Notes under the pieces: generated by a model
What the model saw: the letters and a program-made list of their open reading frames with translations, nothing else
The model's database searches: none
What the model was told of the DNA's origin: nothing
Part shown: positions 13,901 through 24,278 of the stretch, piece by piece
Layout of the letters: each line of letters starts with the position of its first letter
Numbering within the stretch: the first letter of the stretch is position 1
Source: Rotaria sordida
Lineage: Eukaryota > Rotifera > Eurotatoria > Philodinida > Philodinidae
Reading direction: 5' to 3'
Length of the DNA: 64,000 nucleotides
Assembly: GCA_905250125.1 (NCBI GenBank)
Contig: CAJNOL010000036.1
Coordinates: 280,832 to 344,831, forward strand
Program-made: the position numbers and the translations under genes

Positions 13901-15011
13901 TATGAATATGTACATCTCATTGGATCAAACTGGAAGAAGATGCCAGTTTTGATGCTGTTGTCGATGCTTACGAGTAGAAGGAGGAGGAGATATAATGTAT
14001 TCTCTTCTGTTCGACGGATATCATCCTGTAAACAATATGAAGAGAAGAAGAAACAAAAAAATCTTGTACATAGTACTGCAGAAATTATTATTCATCTATG
14101 TCTTTTGCTCTTATCCTTTTGCATATTTCTCTCTATGTATATGTCAAAGATTGCCTGTGAACAATTATATCTCTTCTCTTCCTTCTTTTTTTTGCTTTAG
14201 TCGTTGTTTTTTTTGTCGTCCAATCTTATATAAGTCGATATATCTAAAAGAAAAAAAAATATGCTGCATTTTTGATTCATCAACAACAAAGAATAGTTAA
14301 CTATCATCACCATCATTATCATCAACAACAACAACAACAACAACGACAACGACAAGAAAATAGGTTCTTCTATACTGATTAGATAAAACCAACCAAGGTC
14401 AAAATAAACTCATTACCAACATTATTAATGCCATTTGGTAAGTTTAATTTTTTTTGTTGTCAAATAAATAGGCTTGTAAAAATAGAAAACTCATTTAATA
14501 TGCTAAGTATTTCTTTAATTTGTGTTGTCAAATTGAGAAATTCTTTGTAAATTATGCAACACTATGAAAAGATCAAAAAATGAGTACATGTGCTTGTCGA
14601 TCATTGTCAGACTAATGAACAAATAAATGAATACAGAAGCATAATATCATCATTCTACAATGACCTTCGAACATTTTTCTACAGTGTTGATTTAGTACAG
14701 CTAGAGTTGTGATTGATGATATATTATGTTTCCTTGTTTTTTCTTTCCTTTTTTTTTCCTTTCTTCACCGTATGTATATCGTAATATTCGGGAATTTTCT
14801 GTTGATGATGTATATGTACAATGCACGTGCTGCGCAAACTTACCGGTTGCTTATCGTCGATAAATTGTAATAATGATGAGTCTTCGAAACAAGAAGAAAA
14901 TATCTCTTTAACAGCTAGTACATTGTCTCGATTATCTCCGATTGAAGATACTACAATAAAAACGGCAATAATCAACAAGGTCAATTCTTCACTAGAGCCT
15001 CGAGAAATCAA
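5202..15011 (-). CDS. CBARP: CBARP-like single-pass membrane protein
   Basis: Eleven exons with closing phases: 14844-15011, 9682-9812, 9467-9613, 9049-9158, 8696-8714, 8170-8618, 7717-8084, 6771-7654, 6351-6702, 6156-6267, 5202-6094, giving 1210 residues. The N-terminus is a signal-like hydrophobic run (LTLLIIAVFIVV). A ~40-residue ectodomain follows, then a TM helix at ~67-90 ending in Cys-Lys-Tyr-Cys. The cytoplasmic tail is very long, Ser/Gln-rich and disordered. Three tail motifs resemble vertebrate CBARP (the regulator that binds voltage-gated calcium channel beta subunits): DLWxLRxSxE at ~495-504, DSGY at ~697-700, and RDYSIDEKT with EFLxHDP at ~1059-1080. The topology also fits. The vertebrate comparison is from memory, and the rest of the tail is not alignable by eye. 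It contains a 19-nt microexon and a 5-kb first intron. Confidence 0.65.
9813..14843. other. 5-kb first intron of the CBARP-like gene
   Basis: AT-rich sequence between the signal-peptide exon and the membrane-segment exon. It includes an (AT)n microsatellite at about 10961-10986, many poly-A/T runs and short open frames rich in Lys, Phe and Ile with no coding signature. I cannot exclude a small skipped exon, but direct splicing of 14844 to 9812 keeps phase 0. Confidence 0.5.
10961..10986. repeat. (AT)n microsatellite
   Basis: About a dozen uninterrupted AT dinucleotides within the long intron of the CBARP-like gene. Confidence 0.9.
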
Positions 15012-16737
15012 ACAAGCAATTATATTAAGAGAGAAGTAAGTTATAGAAAAGATAACCTTTGTATATCGTTCGAGAGAATGATTATTAAACAGACAAATAA
15101 TCGCTAAGTAGTGTGGTTTTGATCATTTGATTGAGTTGAACAACGAATGACATTGAGTACCAATGGAAAAAAAACTATTGCACTAATTCATATATATATA
15201 TGCATATATGTATTATGTAATAAGGCAAAGTATTAGAAAAAGAAAACGAAGAAACACAGTTATCATTGAAAGAAATGATGATTAATACTAAGTTGAGTTA
15301 TTTTAGAAATGTTAAATTATAGTTTGACGTTTATATCAAGGATTCTATTTATAAGTTATATATTGTTATTTATTTATTTATTTTATATTAAATGTAAATC
15401 AAATTTTAAATTTTGGGTATTGATCATCTTCAACTTTGAAAGATTTTGTTGTTTACGATAAAAACTGAAAAAAATTCTACAAGGTCTCTGGGTATTTTCT
15501 TACTACAATCATGTTATCTTTTTCGCTGAAAGATATGTACGGTTTTCTTTTTCTTTTATCACATATAAGGATCTTGATGTTTATAAGACAAACAAATCTC
15601 TTGTTTTCTGAGGCCATAAGTTTAGTAATTTTTGAGATTATATCTAAAAATCATATCTTCATTTTTAATTTAAATGATACTAATTTATCTGATTTCTATC
15701 ATAGATTGTTAACTAAATAAAGGAAAAGAAAAATCATTGAAGTATTTTAAAAGAATATGATTGTTCTATTTAGTATATTATATTTTTCTCTTATTCATTC
15801 ATTGAATAAAATATCTTAGTAAATCTAAGAAATATATAAGAATAAATTCAATCAAAATTATTATTATTCAAATTAAAAGAATTAACAGATATTTTTATTA
15901 AATTAAAATCATTGTTACGATTTTAAAAAACTAAATAGAAAACGGACACATAATATTTCATAACTTCTAAATTTCTATGAAAAATAATTAAATCTTGACA
16001 AAAAGCTTTAACTTTTGTAGATATTTCTCGCTCATTTATTGAAAATCTAAATTTAATTTAATTTAATATTTAACAAAACAAAAATCTTTTAGATCCTTAT
16101 AAAATATTCCCGGATTAGAGCATATCTTCATTTCGAATGATTTATTACTTAACTTACAGTAGCTATGTGAAATAAATACTTTTCATATATAAATAATCTG
16201 CTTGGTATGAGGTACTTTCTCAAATTTTATAAGACAGATACTTGAAATTTTGATCGACTGTTAATTAATTATTTTAAAAAGAAGTTTTTATTAACAAACA
16301 ATAATATTCTGTACTCGGATATGTTAGAAGAATTTTTCTTTTAATAAAACTTACAATTTTTCTGTTTTGTATCTCGGAAAAAATAATTTCTGTTTCGTCA
16401 ATATTGAAAGTTGTCGATATAGACACAAAGTAATAATATTATCCCTCGAGACTCTTATGTTAAGTTCTCATATAAATTGCGTCGAATAATGCATAGAATA
16501 TTTCATTTCTTCCTTGCCTATATGGTTCTCTCGAGTGTGGGCGCGTATTTTTCTTTTTATCCACTAGTTAGATCATGGGATACGATAACAAAATCTGTCA
16601 TCTCAAATAATGTGCGTGTGGGTATGTGGACGCTAGCAACTATAAGAAAAAAATACGTCATATACATATGACGTATGTATATTGCTATATTACTATGTGT
16701 AAAGCGTACGAGAAAGCAACAGAAAAGAAATTCTAAG
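15012..16737. promoter_or_regulatory. Shared upstream region of two divergent genes
   Basis: A 1.7-kb spacer between the minus-strand start at 15011 and the plus-strand start at 16738. The two genes are head to head, so both promoters should lie here. It is AT-rich with several T/A-tract runs. I see no clear TATA-initiator pair or other defined element and no convincing gene. Confidence 0.4.
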
Positions 16738-19700
16738 ATGGCTAGCACAAAGCAGAAAATAGATCGATGGTCTTCATCAGAAAAAACAACGTTAAACGTT
16801 ACACAACCGAGAAATAGTCGAACACCAACGATCGATCTAAGTGCAATATCGTCAATGTCCACTAGCAATGATTCTAATGAAAATCAGTAAGTGAATAATA
16901 ATTATATATTATTTTGGTATAATTATAATGAAAAAGAAACAACTTAAACGTAACTTGATAAGCAAAAAAAGATTTCTCGATAACAGAAATTTACTATATG
17001 TATACTTATTATTTTTCATTGATTTTATTCAACGATAAATATTTATAATTATATTTTCTAATCAATATTGATCAGTTTTTTTTTTCTAATAGAATATCAT
17101 TTTTTCTTAGCTTCATCACGCAAAAAAAATATCAATACTATCTATTCTGTTTTATGCTTCATATAAAAAAACCTTGGAAACGTATGATAGAAAATATATG
17201 TTTGTATTTTATGTGTAGAAAAATCTTTGTCGTTATTCTTGCCCTGTACAAACTGTATTGTAGAATCATTCCTTATTTCCGGGCTGCACTCGTCGCTAAC
17301 TCACCGAATGATTACTAACGATTTCTAATAACAACACACACGCACATACAGACACACTCTCATCTCATCATATGTCAAATAAATAAGGATGGAGGCATTA
17401 TCATAGGACCTATATGCGAATAAAAAAAAAACCGAGGAGGCCGTCAACTCAAGTAAACGAGACAGCAAGAAGAAGAGAATAATGCGATGATGCGAGTAAA
17501 GCAATAGAAAGATAAAGGCTATGTTTTCTATTGCCGTCAGAACAAAAATACATATAAATATCGACAAAACTATGCATATGTTGATGATCTATTTAGAAGC
17601 TTAATTAATATAAAATCTGACGATACTGAACATCTTCAATTACCTGAAACGCCTGTAACAACGACTTCGCCAACACGATCAACACCAACACAATCAGAAA
17701 TTATGACACAACAAGTACTTCGACTTGCTGAAAAAATTAATGATCAATATTTAACATGTAAAATATGTCTGGTATGAATTATAGGAGAAAAAAAAAATAC
17801 AGACATTATTTATTTATCTAAGACTATACTTTTATATATTTTTTTTCCTTTAATTTAAGGAACCATTCAAAGACCCGAAATGTTTAACTTGTTTACATAC
17901 ATTTTGCGAAGGATGTATTGAAAATCATGTTTCTGCTCAAAGGTAAAATTCTTTTTTATGATGACAAAAAAAAATGATCTTTCAATTAATATCTCGTCTA
18001 AAATAAGATAAATGTCTATATAAATGAATGATATAAATCACCTGCTGTTGCTACTGTTTATTCAAGAAAAAAAAAACCATGAAGAACATTAATCAACTAA
18101 ATTTGCCTATATGAAACAGACGACAAAACAGTTATATTACAATAAAAAAACGATGATGTCTTTCAAAATTTTCATTTTGTCTATTATCTTTAATTTATTT
18201 CTATTACTTCAAATATTTTTAATATTATCATGTTTTTCGTTTTTTTTGAGAATATATAATTGATTAACAAAGTTAGTGTAAATCTAGATACATACTTTTA
18301 TTCTAAATGTTAGCCTATAAAAAAAAAGAAAATAATGCATCTTAAGAATATTAGTATTTGAAAAAATCGAAATCTATTCTGAATTAATTGTTTCAATATT
18401 GAAAAGAAATGTTCATATTTAATGAGATCAAAAACAAAAAAAGCAATCATGCTTTGTTTAAATCTTTTCGTTTGACATTTTAAAAAGAATGCCACTATTA
18501 CGTTGATTATACGTCGGTCAGTAATAATGTTTATAATGGTGAGAGAAATGTATTGTTTGTTTTTCTTTTATATATATAGATATGTATTCTAAGCGTTTAC
18601 ATTAAGTTGCGTAAATCGCAAGAGTAAAGTAAACATTAGTTGTTCAAACTTTAAGTATCAACAAAATCATTGTTCACTGTTGAGTAAAAAGAAAAGAATA
18701 TAACTAGAACATTAATGAAGGAACTATTCCAACTCTTATTCACTGTTTGAACTCACACGGAAGTCTTGATATGACTAGGAAAAGTTTAAAAGGTTTCTGA
18801 AGCCAATTTATGATTGTTTTGTCTGAGATTTAGATCTAATTACTCTTAGAATATTCTGAAAGTTTCAACTAAAAAGAATGTTTATTTGATCGAGATATTG
18901 AATATCCAAAATCTAATCTCTTGCCATAGACATGTTATGAAAATTGAGTTTCATTAGAAATTCAATATCTCGACAAATAAATATTCTTTTCGACTGACAC
19001 TTTTGGAATAATCTAAAGGTTATTAGATCCATCTATAGGCAAAATTACCAGTCACAAAGTCAATAAAACAGTCATAAATCAGTTCCAGATGTTTATGGAC
19101 AGGAAAACTTTTAAACTTTTTTCTTGTTTTGTTTCAAGACTTTCTTGTGATGGTTACAAATCGAGTAGTGCCCTCGTAAGACAAACATTAGCTTGTCTTG
19201 TATAATTGACATCATCCTACAGTTGCTTGTTTATGATTCATGAAGATAATTAAACTAGTAGATAAACAATGTTTACTTAGAATATATTAACAATCGTTGT
19301 CAGAGTAATTTCATTAATAACTTCTATCCTATTTATTCTTTGACCTTATTGATCTTTAATCAATAATATAAAATGAATTATTTTAGTGAAATAATTATAT
19401 ATATATATATATATAAAATTTAACTTCTAAAAAACTATTTAATCTATTTAGATCATATAAATATTCTGATTATCGTGAATTTGCATGTCCAATATGTCGA
19501 AAAAAGACTGCTATTCCATCAGGTGGTGTACAAAAATTGCCAGACAATTTTCTTATAGCTGGTTTATCAGAAATGATAACTCAAAAAAATTTAGGACCAA
19601 ATGGTTCAACAAAAGTTTTAACAAATTGTGAAATATGTAAAGCTGTTCATGATCGTGAACGTGAAGCAACATCAAGATGTCTTGAATGTCAAAAATTTCT

Positions 19701-21793
19701 ATGTCGTCATTGTGTACAAGCACATCAAACAATAACAGTTACACGTCATCATTCAATATATGAATTAGAAATTGAAAAAGATATTTTATGCAAAGTAAAA
19801 AAAAAACAAAAATTAAATTAACAAAAAACAGAAAATATTTTTCTTTCTTTTTTATTTTAAAGCATCATATAACTGAATTTGTTCGTTATTATTGTGAACA
19901 ATGTGAAACATGTATTTGTGTTGCTTGTACATATTCTGATCATCGTGATCATGAATTATCAGATTTTCGTTCAGCTGCTGCTAATCATAAAGCATATATA
20001 CATGATTGTCTTGCTGGTTGTAAAACACGTATGAGTGAATTAGAAGCATATTTAAATATTATACGTCGTTGTGATGCTAATATAGCACAAATTGAATCAA
20101 GTATACATTCATTAGCAAGTACATTTGAAAAATCTTTACGTATAAAAGAACAAGAACTTATACAACAAATAACTGAATTATATGGTGATGAAACAAATGA
20201 ATTTATAAAACGTCGTGAAGAATTAGATGAATATTTTGAACAAATTAAAAATACATGTTCATTAACAGAACTTGTTATTGATGGAAAAGATATTGAATTA
20301 TTATTAGTTAAAAAACAATTACTGGAAAAATTTCATGAACTTGATACTGTTGAACTTGATCCATTACCGGAAAATATTTGTATGAGAATTGATTTTCAAC
20401 CTGGACAATTAAATTTGGGTATATTAAAAATATGTGAAATGACACCAGTGGATGATGATGAACGTGAAGGTGAATTAGAAGATGAAGAAGAAGAAGAACA
20501 ACAACAACGACAACAGCAACAGCAACAGCAACAGCAACAACAACAAGAACATGATGTGGTTTTAGAAGAAGAAGAAGAGGAAGCCAATAATGAAGATAAT
20601 GATGAAAAGAAAATAAAACATGACGTTAACAATACAAATATTCATTCAGAACCAAGCAAAACATTTGTTTCAATAGGCATTCAAACAGAAGATTTATCAA
20701 CAACAACACAAGCTGTACAGGTTAAAAAAAATATATATTTTAACTCTATATTCAAGGAAAAATGATTGATATGGCCTGATATGCTTTAATTCTGTTATCT
20801 ATTATTTATCTTATCGAAAGAATTTTAGCTATTCTGCACATTGGAATGTATAAATCAATTAAAAAAGATCGATTCTTTTCTGAGAGAATCATTAATAATA
20901 GAATTTTAAAACAGAGATAAAAAAAAAGAAGAATCACTCTTTGAAAAATGTGGTCGAATCGAACTCGAAACAGTAGTAAAACTCGGTTTGATTCAGCCCT
21001 CGTTTTAAAAGTAATTATTTTAATTATGAGAAAAGTCCAACACGTTGAGAAGGCTATATTTACGATATAATGCTTCGTATGTTTCCAGTAAGATTTATTA
21101 ATTCAATAAAATTCTGTTCTAATTTTTTTGTATTTTCTATAGAATTATTAATATTTTCAGTATGTGAAATTTTTTTCTAAAGTCTTTCTAATTTAAATTA
21201 TTCGGATTTTTCATAGTAACAGATGTATAAGTTTACTTTCAATCTTCTATATTTAGACAATGGATATACCACTTTCACCTAATGAACTTCATTTTGAAAA
21301 TGGTAATCTTTCAATATCACCCGTACCTATTGAAGGAAACGATTCTGTTTCTCCTACTACGTTAGAAACATCTTCTTCTACACCTGCAACTATATCTTCT
21401 GATACAAACAGCAACATGTATGAACAAAGTAATAAATTATCACGTCGTGTTCGTCGTTTACTTAAACCAACATGCAGTGTAGCTGTTTTACCTAATACAG
21501 ACGTTATTATACTTGATTGTGAACAAAATCTTGCATCAATTCTTGATAAAAAAGGCAAATTTAAATATTGTTTTACATCAGAAATACCTACGGCTGAACG
21601 TAAAGGTTTTGCTGTATCGGGTTTTTCATCAACGGCGAATATAAGTAATGCTCCAGTTGGTTCAAATCGAACTGTTCGTATACCAACACAACAGGGTTTA
21701 TTATGTATTAAATTGAAAGGTGAACGTGTTAGTGAATTACCGTTAGGTTTTACTGTACACGCTTTCAATTCAATATCAGAAAATGACAGTTAA
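16738..21793 (+). CDS. TRIM-family RING/B-box/coiled-coil protein
   Basis: Six exons with closing phases: 16738-16886, 17600-17771, 17860-17942, 19452-19794, 19863-20720, 21257-21793, giving 713 residues; probably a RING-type E3 ubiquitin ligase. The disordered N-terminus is followed by a C3HC4 RING (C103, C106, C118, H120, C123, C126, C147, C150, with the CLHTFC signature). B-box 1 starts at C194. B-box 2 starts at C248 (CxxH, CEQC, CVAC, DHRDH). A coiled coil spans ~285-410. Next comes an acidic segment with a poly-Gln run at ~455-490. The last exon may hold one degenerate NHL-like strand set (CSVAVLPNTDVIILD), but no NHL propeller is visible. An in-frame ATG at 16675 is an alternative start; 16738 has the better context (AAGATGG). 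Intron 3 holds a foldback. Confidence 0.85.
18725..19165. repeat. Foldback element in TRIM intron 3 (FB3)
   Basis: Inverted arms meet near 18945. The left arm has GAAAGTTTCAACTAAAAAGAA then GATCGAGATATTGAATATCC (18856-18908). The right arm carries the complement, GAAATTCAATATCTCGACAAATA (18957-18980). Outer parts also pair, with mismatches (AGTCTTGATATGACTAGGAAAAG against CTTTTTTCTTG...CAAGACTTTC). There is no coding capacity. Its core resembles that of the foldbacks at ~42.2 kb and ~63.4 kb. Confidence 0.7.
19397..19416. repeat. (AT)n microsatellite
   Basis: About ten AT dinucleotides near the 3' end of TRIM intron 3. Confidence 0.85.
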
Positions 21794-22464
21794 AAAAAAC
21801 CTATTTCTAAACATCTGCTCCATAGACATTTGACTTGTTGTTATCATATCTGTTAAAAGAACGTCTGACGTATTTCTATCGATACAGACTGATTCATTAT
21901 ATGTATAAGTTTTTTAATTAATTATTGGCTTGATTCGGTCAAAATTGATGAGTAAGATTTTAATAAACGAATAAAATTGAACTGATGCAAAACCAAAATA
22001 TTTTTATGTTTTTGTTTGTTATGATTGATTGCAATCAGATTCTAACAATGAGATTGGTGGAAAACATCGAAAAGAAGAATGGCAAAGCAAAAAAATTTCG
22101 GGAAGGAAAATGTCTAAAAGGTAATACAAAAAAGGATAACGTAGAAAATGCTACATTCTTTCTCTTGCATGATAATATAAATTACTGATCTTTTGTCATT
22201 TCATATCGAGAAAGGCAAGAGAGATTTGATTAATATCTCATGTTTTGTTTTTCTTCCAATTAATGATATTTGCCTGACCAAGAGTTCTTTTGTACTGATA
22301 TCTTTTTTAAACTTTTTATATTTAAAGTGTCAATCATAGTTCAAAGTCTTCTATATTTTTGCTGACTTTATACAACGGATGCCTTAGTACTTACCTGAAA
22401 AGTTATATGTTCGAAGCGAATATGTTCGTATTGAGTGAGTTGTTTCCTTCTAACATGTAAATTT

Positions 22465-22700
22465 TTTCGCTTTGACATTTTTTCTTATCATTATTTTTTC
22501 GATGCTTTCTACTTTCAGCGTCTTCCTTTTCGATGTTTTTCACCAAGATCCTAATAGTACACATAAAAAGATGAAGAAAAAGGTCTTAGTGAAAAACGTC
22601 GAAAGAAGAAAATGCCGAAAAAAATGGAAAAAGAAAAATATCGAAAAGGAGAACATCGAAAATGTAAATGGCTTAAAAGGAAAATATCAAAATAATTAAT
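22465..22700. repeat. Imperfect inverted repeat of pyrimidine-rich words
   Basis: A pyrimidine-rich left part (CTTTGACATTTTTTC, TTTTCGATGCTTTC, CTTCCTTTTCGATGTTTTTCAC) faces a purine-rich right part (GTGAAAAACGTCG, ATCGAAAAGGAGAAC, ATCGAAAATG). The same words recur at ~22070-22150 and ~23090-23155, so this is a small local repeat family rather than a gene. Confidence 0.5.
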
Positions 22701-22798
22701 ATATTCTTGTGATACATGATAAATACAATGTTTTATTAATTTAAAATAACAAAGACAACAGAATATTGGCAATATAATAAGATGTTATTGTTTTTCTT

Positions 22799-23044
22799 TC
22801 ATATTAACAATGATAAGACTGACAATAGTTCCTTTGCGTTGATTTGTTTCTTGATAAACCTGTCATGCAAAGTATCCAGTCTCATTTGAAAAGCTTTTGT
22901 TTTTGTTGATTGTTTAGGTGCAGATGTACTTACATCAAGTTGCATTGAAATATGTTCACAAAAGTGACGTGTTCGTTTTGGATCAATTGTACTAAACTTC
23001 AAATATTCAGATGCTTTCTTAACAATCGAGTTGCAAATTGAAAG
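22799..23044 (-). CDS. Possible terminal exon of an unknown gene
   Basis: An open frame on the minus strand runs from a candidate acceptor (TATAG before 23044) to TGA at 22799-22801, ~81 residues. Its composition is ordinary protein-like (DPKRTRHFCEHISMQLDV, FQMRLDTLHDRFIKKQ), unlike the Lys/Phe/Ile-rich noise nearby. There is no start codon and no recognisable upstream exon, because the assembly gap at 23158 lies just upstream. It could be the end of a gene broken by the gap, a gene relic, or chance. No family recognised. Confidence 0.25.
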   Translation of the reverse strand, partial: LSICNSIVKKASEYLKFSTIDPKRTRHFCEHISMQLDVSTSAPKQSTKTKAFQMRLDTLHDRFIKKQINAKELLSVLSLLI

Positions 23045-23157
23045 CTATAAGCTAAAATATGACACTGAATTTTGCTGCTGCCATCTTTAAAAGTTTTCGA
23101 TGTTTTCCACTTCTACATTTTCCTATTCGATATTTTCCTTTTTTTTCGGTTCTTTTT

Positions 23158-23167
23158 NNNNNNNNNN
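23158..23167. other. Assembly gap (10 N)
   Basis: Ten N characters, probably a placeholder of unknown true size. It is flanked on the left by the TTTTCGAT-type low-complexity repeats and on the right by a CCCA/CACC-rich stretch and a short tandem repeat, both of which could cause assembly failure. Confidence 0.99.
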
Positions 23168-23226
23168 TATACACTACATAACCACATTCGTACCAGACCC
23201 ACGCACACCCATACCCAAACCCACAG

Positions 23227-23332
23227 ACCCTACTACAGACAACATCTGAAATGCTACAGGTATCATGTGAGATGCTTCAGATATCACTGAGATGCTACAG
23301 ACAGCAGCTGAAATGCTACCAATAGCATTGCC
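23227..23332. repeat. Minisatellite of ~20-21-bp units next to the gap
   Basis: About five imperfect units in a row: CTACTACAGACAACATCT, GAAATGCTACAGGTATCATG, GAGATGCTTCAGATATCAC, GAGATGCTACAGACAGCAGC, GAAATGCTACCAATAGCATT. The consensus is close to GARATGCTACAGRYAKCAYS. The array may continue into the neighbouring gap. Confidence 0.75.
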
Positions 23333-24278
23333 AGGTAGTTTCTAAAAGTTATAGGTAGCATGTTCAGATAGTCCTACAAAATTTATGTTGAGTACGTGTA
23401 TTTGAATTCAAAATAATGTTAATTTAATGCTAACACTTTGACATTGATTAACTCTAATGCCAATAATACTGAAGTATCAGTGTTCCTCGTTAATAATAAT
23501 GCAAAAGCATTCGTATGAGCATTAAATAATGCTAATGGTAATTCTAATGGGACCCTCCCCCCTCCCAACCCACACTTCCAAGCTTTTTTCAATTCATTAC
23601 TATTTACTTGTTCTAATAAGAGTTCACCATCCATTGAGTCTGATATTACAATTAAAATAAAAACATTGTTCCATGCTATTTAGATAAACTGATCGTAGTC
23701 TATACCGATAATTCATTGTCTATTTATTAATAGCAGAATAATGATAGATTAATTAGCATAAGATAAGGAAAGATTGATATTATATGTATAGAACTAGTAT
23801 AAAAGTCAAATAACAATAGTGCAATGTTCTAATATGAGCGAAAAATCATCTCTCAGAGGCAGGATTTTCGATTAAGAGGATGAGAAACTTTCCATCTCTC
23901 CAAAATGTACGACTTTCTGTCAATATTTTACAGCTTCATGGTGACTTTGGATAGTAACTAAATTTTGAAATACTATGTGTCTTCTTCTAGTAGAAAGTGA
24001 AATAAAAATAAGCAGACAATGTCGTTACAAGATGAATAGTTCAGAGATATAACTTCCAAATATGATTATTTAGTAAACGAATTCAAAAATGACAAAAACT
24101 TTGAAAGATTGATCATTTTTCTATTTATTTATTGATCAATTAATGTTTTTAAAAATATTCAATAGTTCCTCTTTCTCTCTCTCTGACATGTTTTTGTCTG
24201 TCTCCTTGTCCATTTATTTATATAAATACTAGAAATATGTCAATAAAATATACAAGTATCCAACAACAAAAGGGAAGA

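Larger units (their letters stand above)
21794..24278. other. Repetitive spacer between convergent genes
   Basis: Separates the 3' ends of the TRIM gene (+) and the DAGLB-like gene (-). It contains purine/pyrimidine-biased blocks with repeated TTTTCGATGTTTT-like words on both strands (22.04-23.15 kb), a run of N, a short tandem repeat and a weak terminal-exon candidate, each listed separately. Nothing else is recognisable. Confidence 0.6.

Noticed and set aside
14821-15035. Plus-strand open frame ending at a good GTAAG donor, possible upstream TRIM exon
   Set aside because: The opposite strand has a better case: a start codon, a signal-peptide-like sequence and a CCG|GTAAGT donor in the phase needed by the membrane-segment exon. 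The plus-strand frame is taken as its shadow.
20396-20632. Minus-strand open frame of poly-Ser/poly-Cys
   Set aside because: Antisense of the TRIM acidic and poly-Gln coding segment; no independent evidence.
23419-23634. Minus-strand open frame of ~70 codons with some Leu-rich repeats
   Set aside because: It is driven by AATGCTAAT-like simple words; no splice signals, domain or start context.
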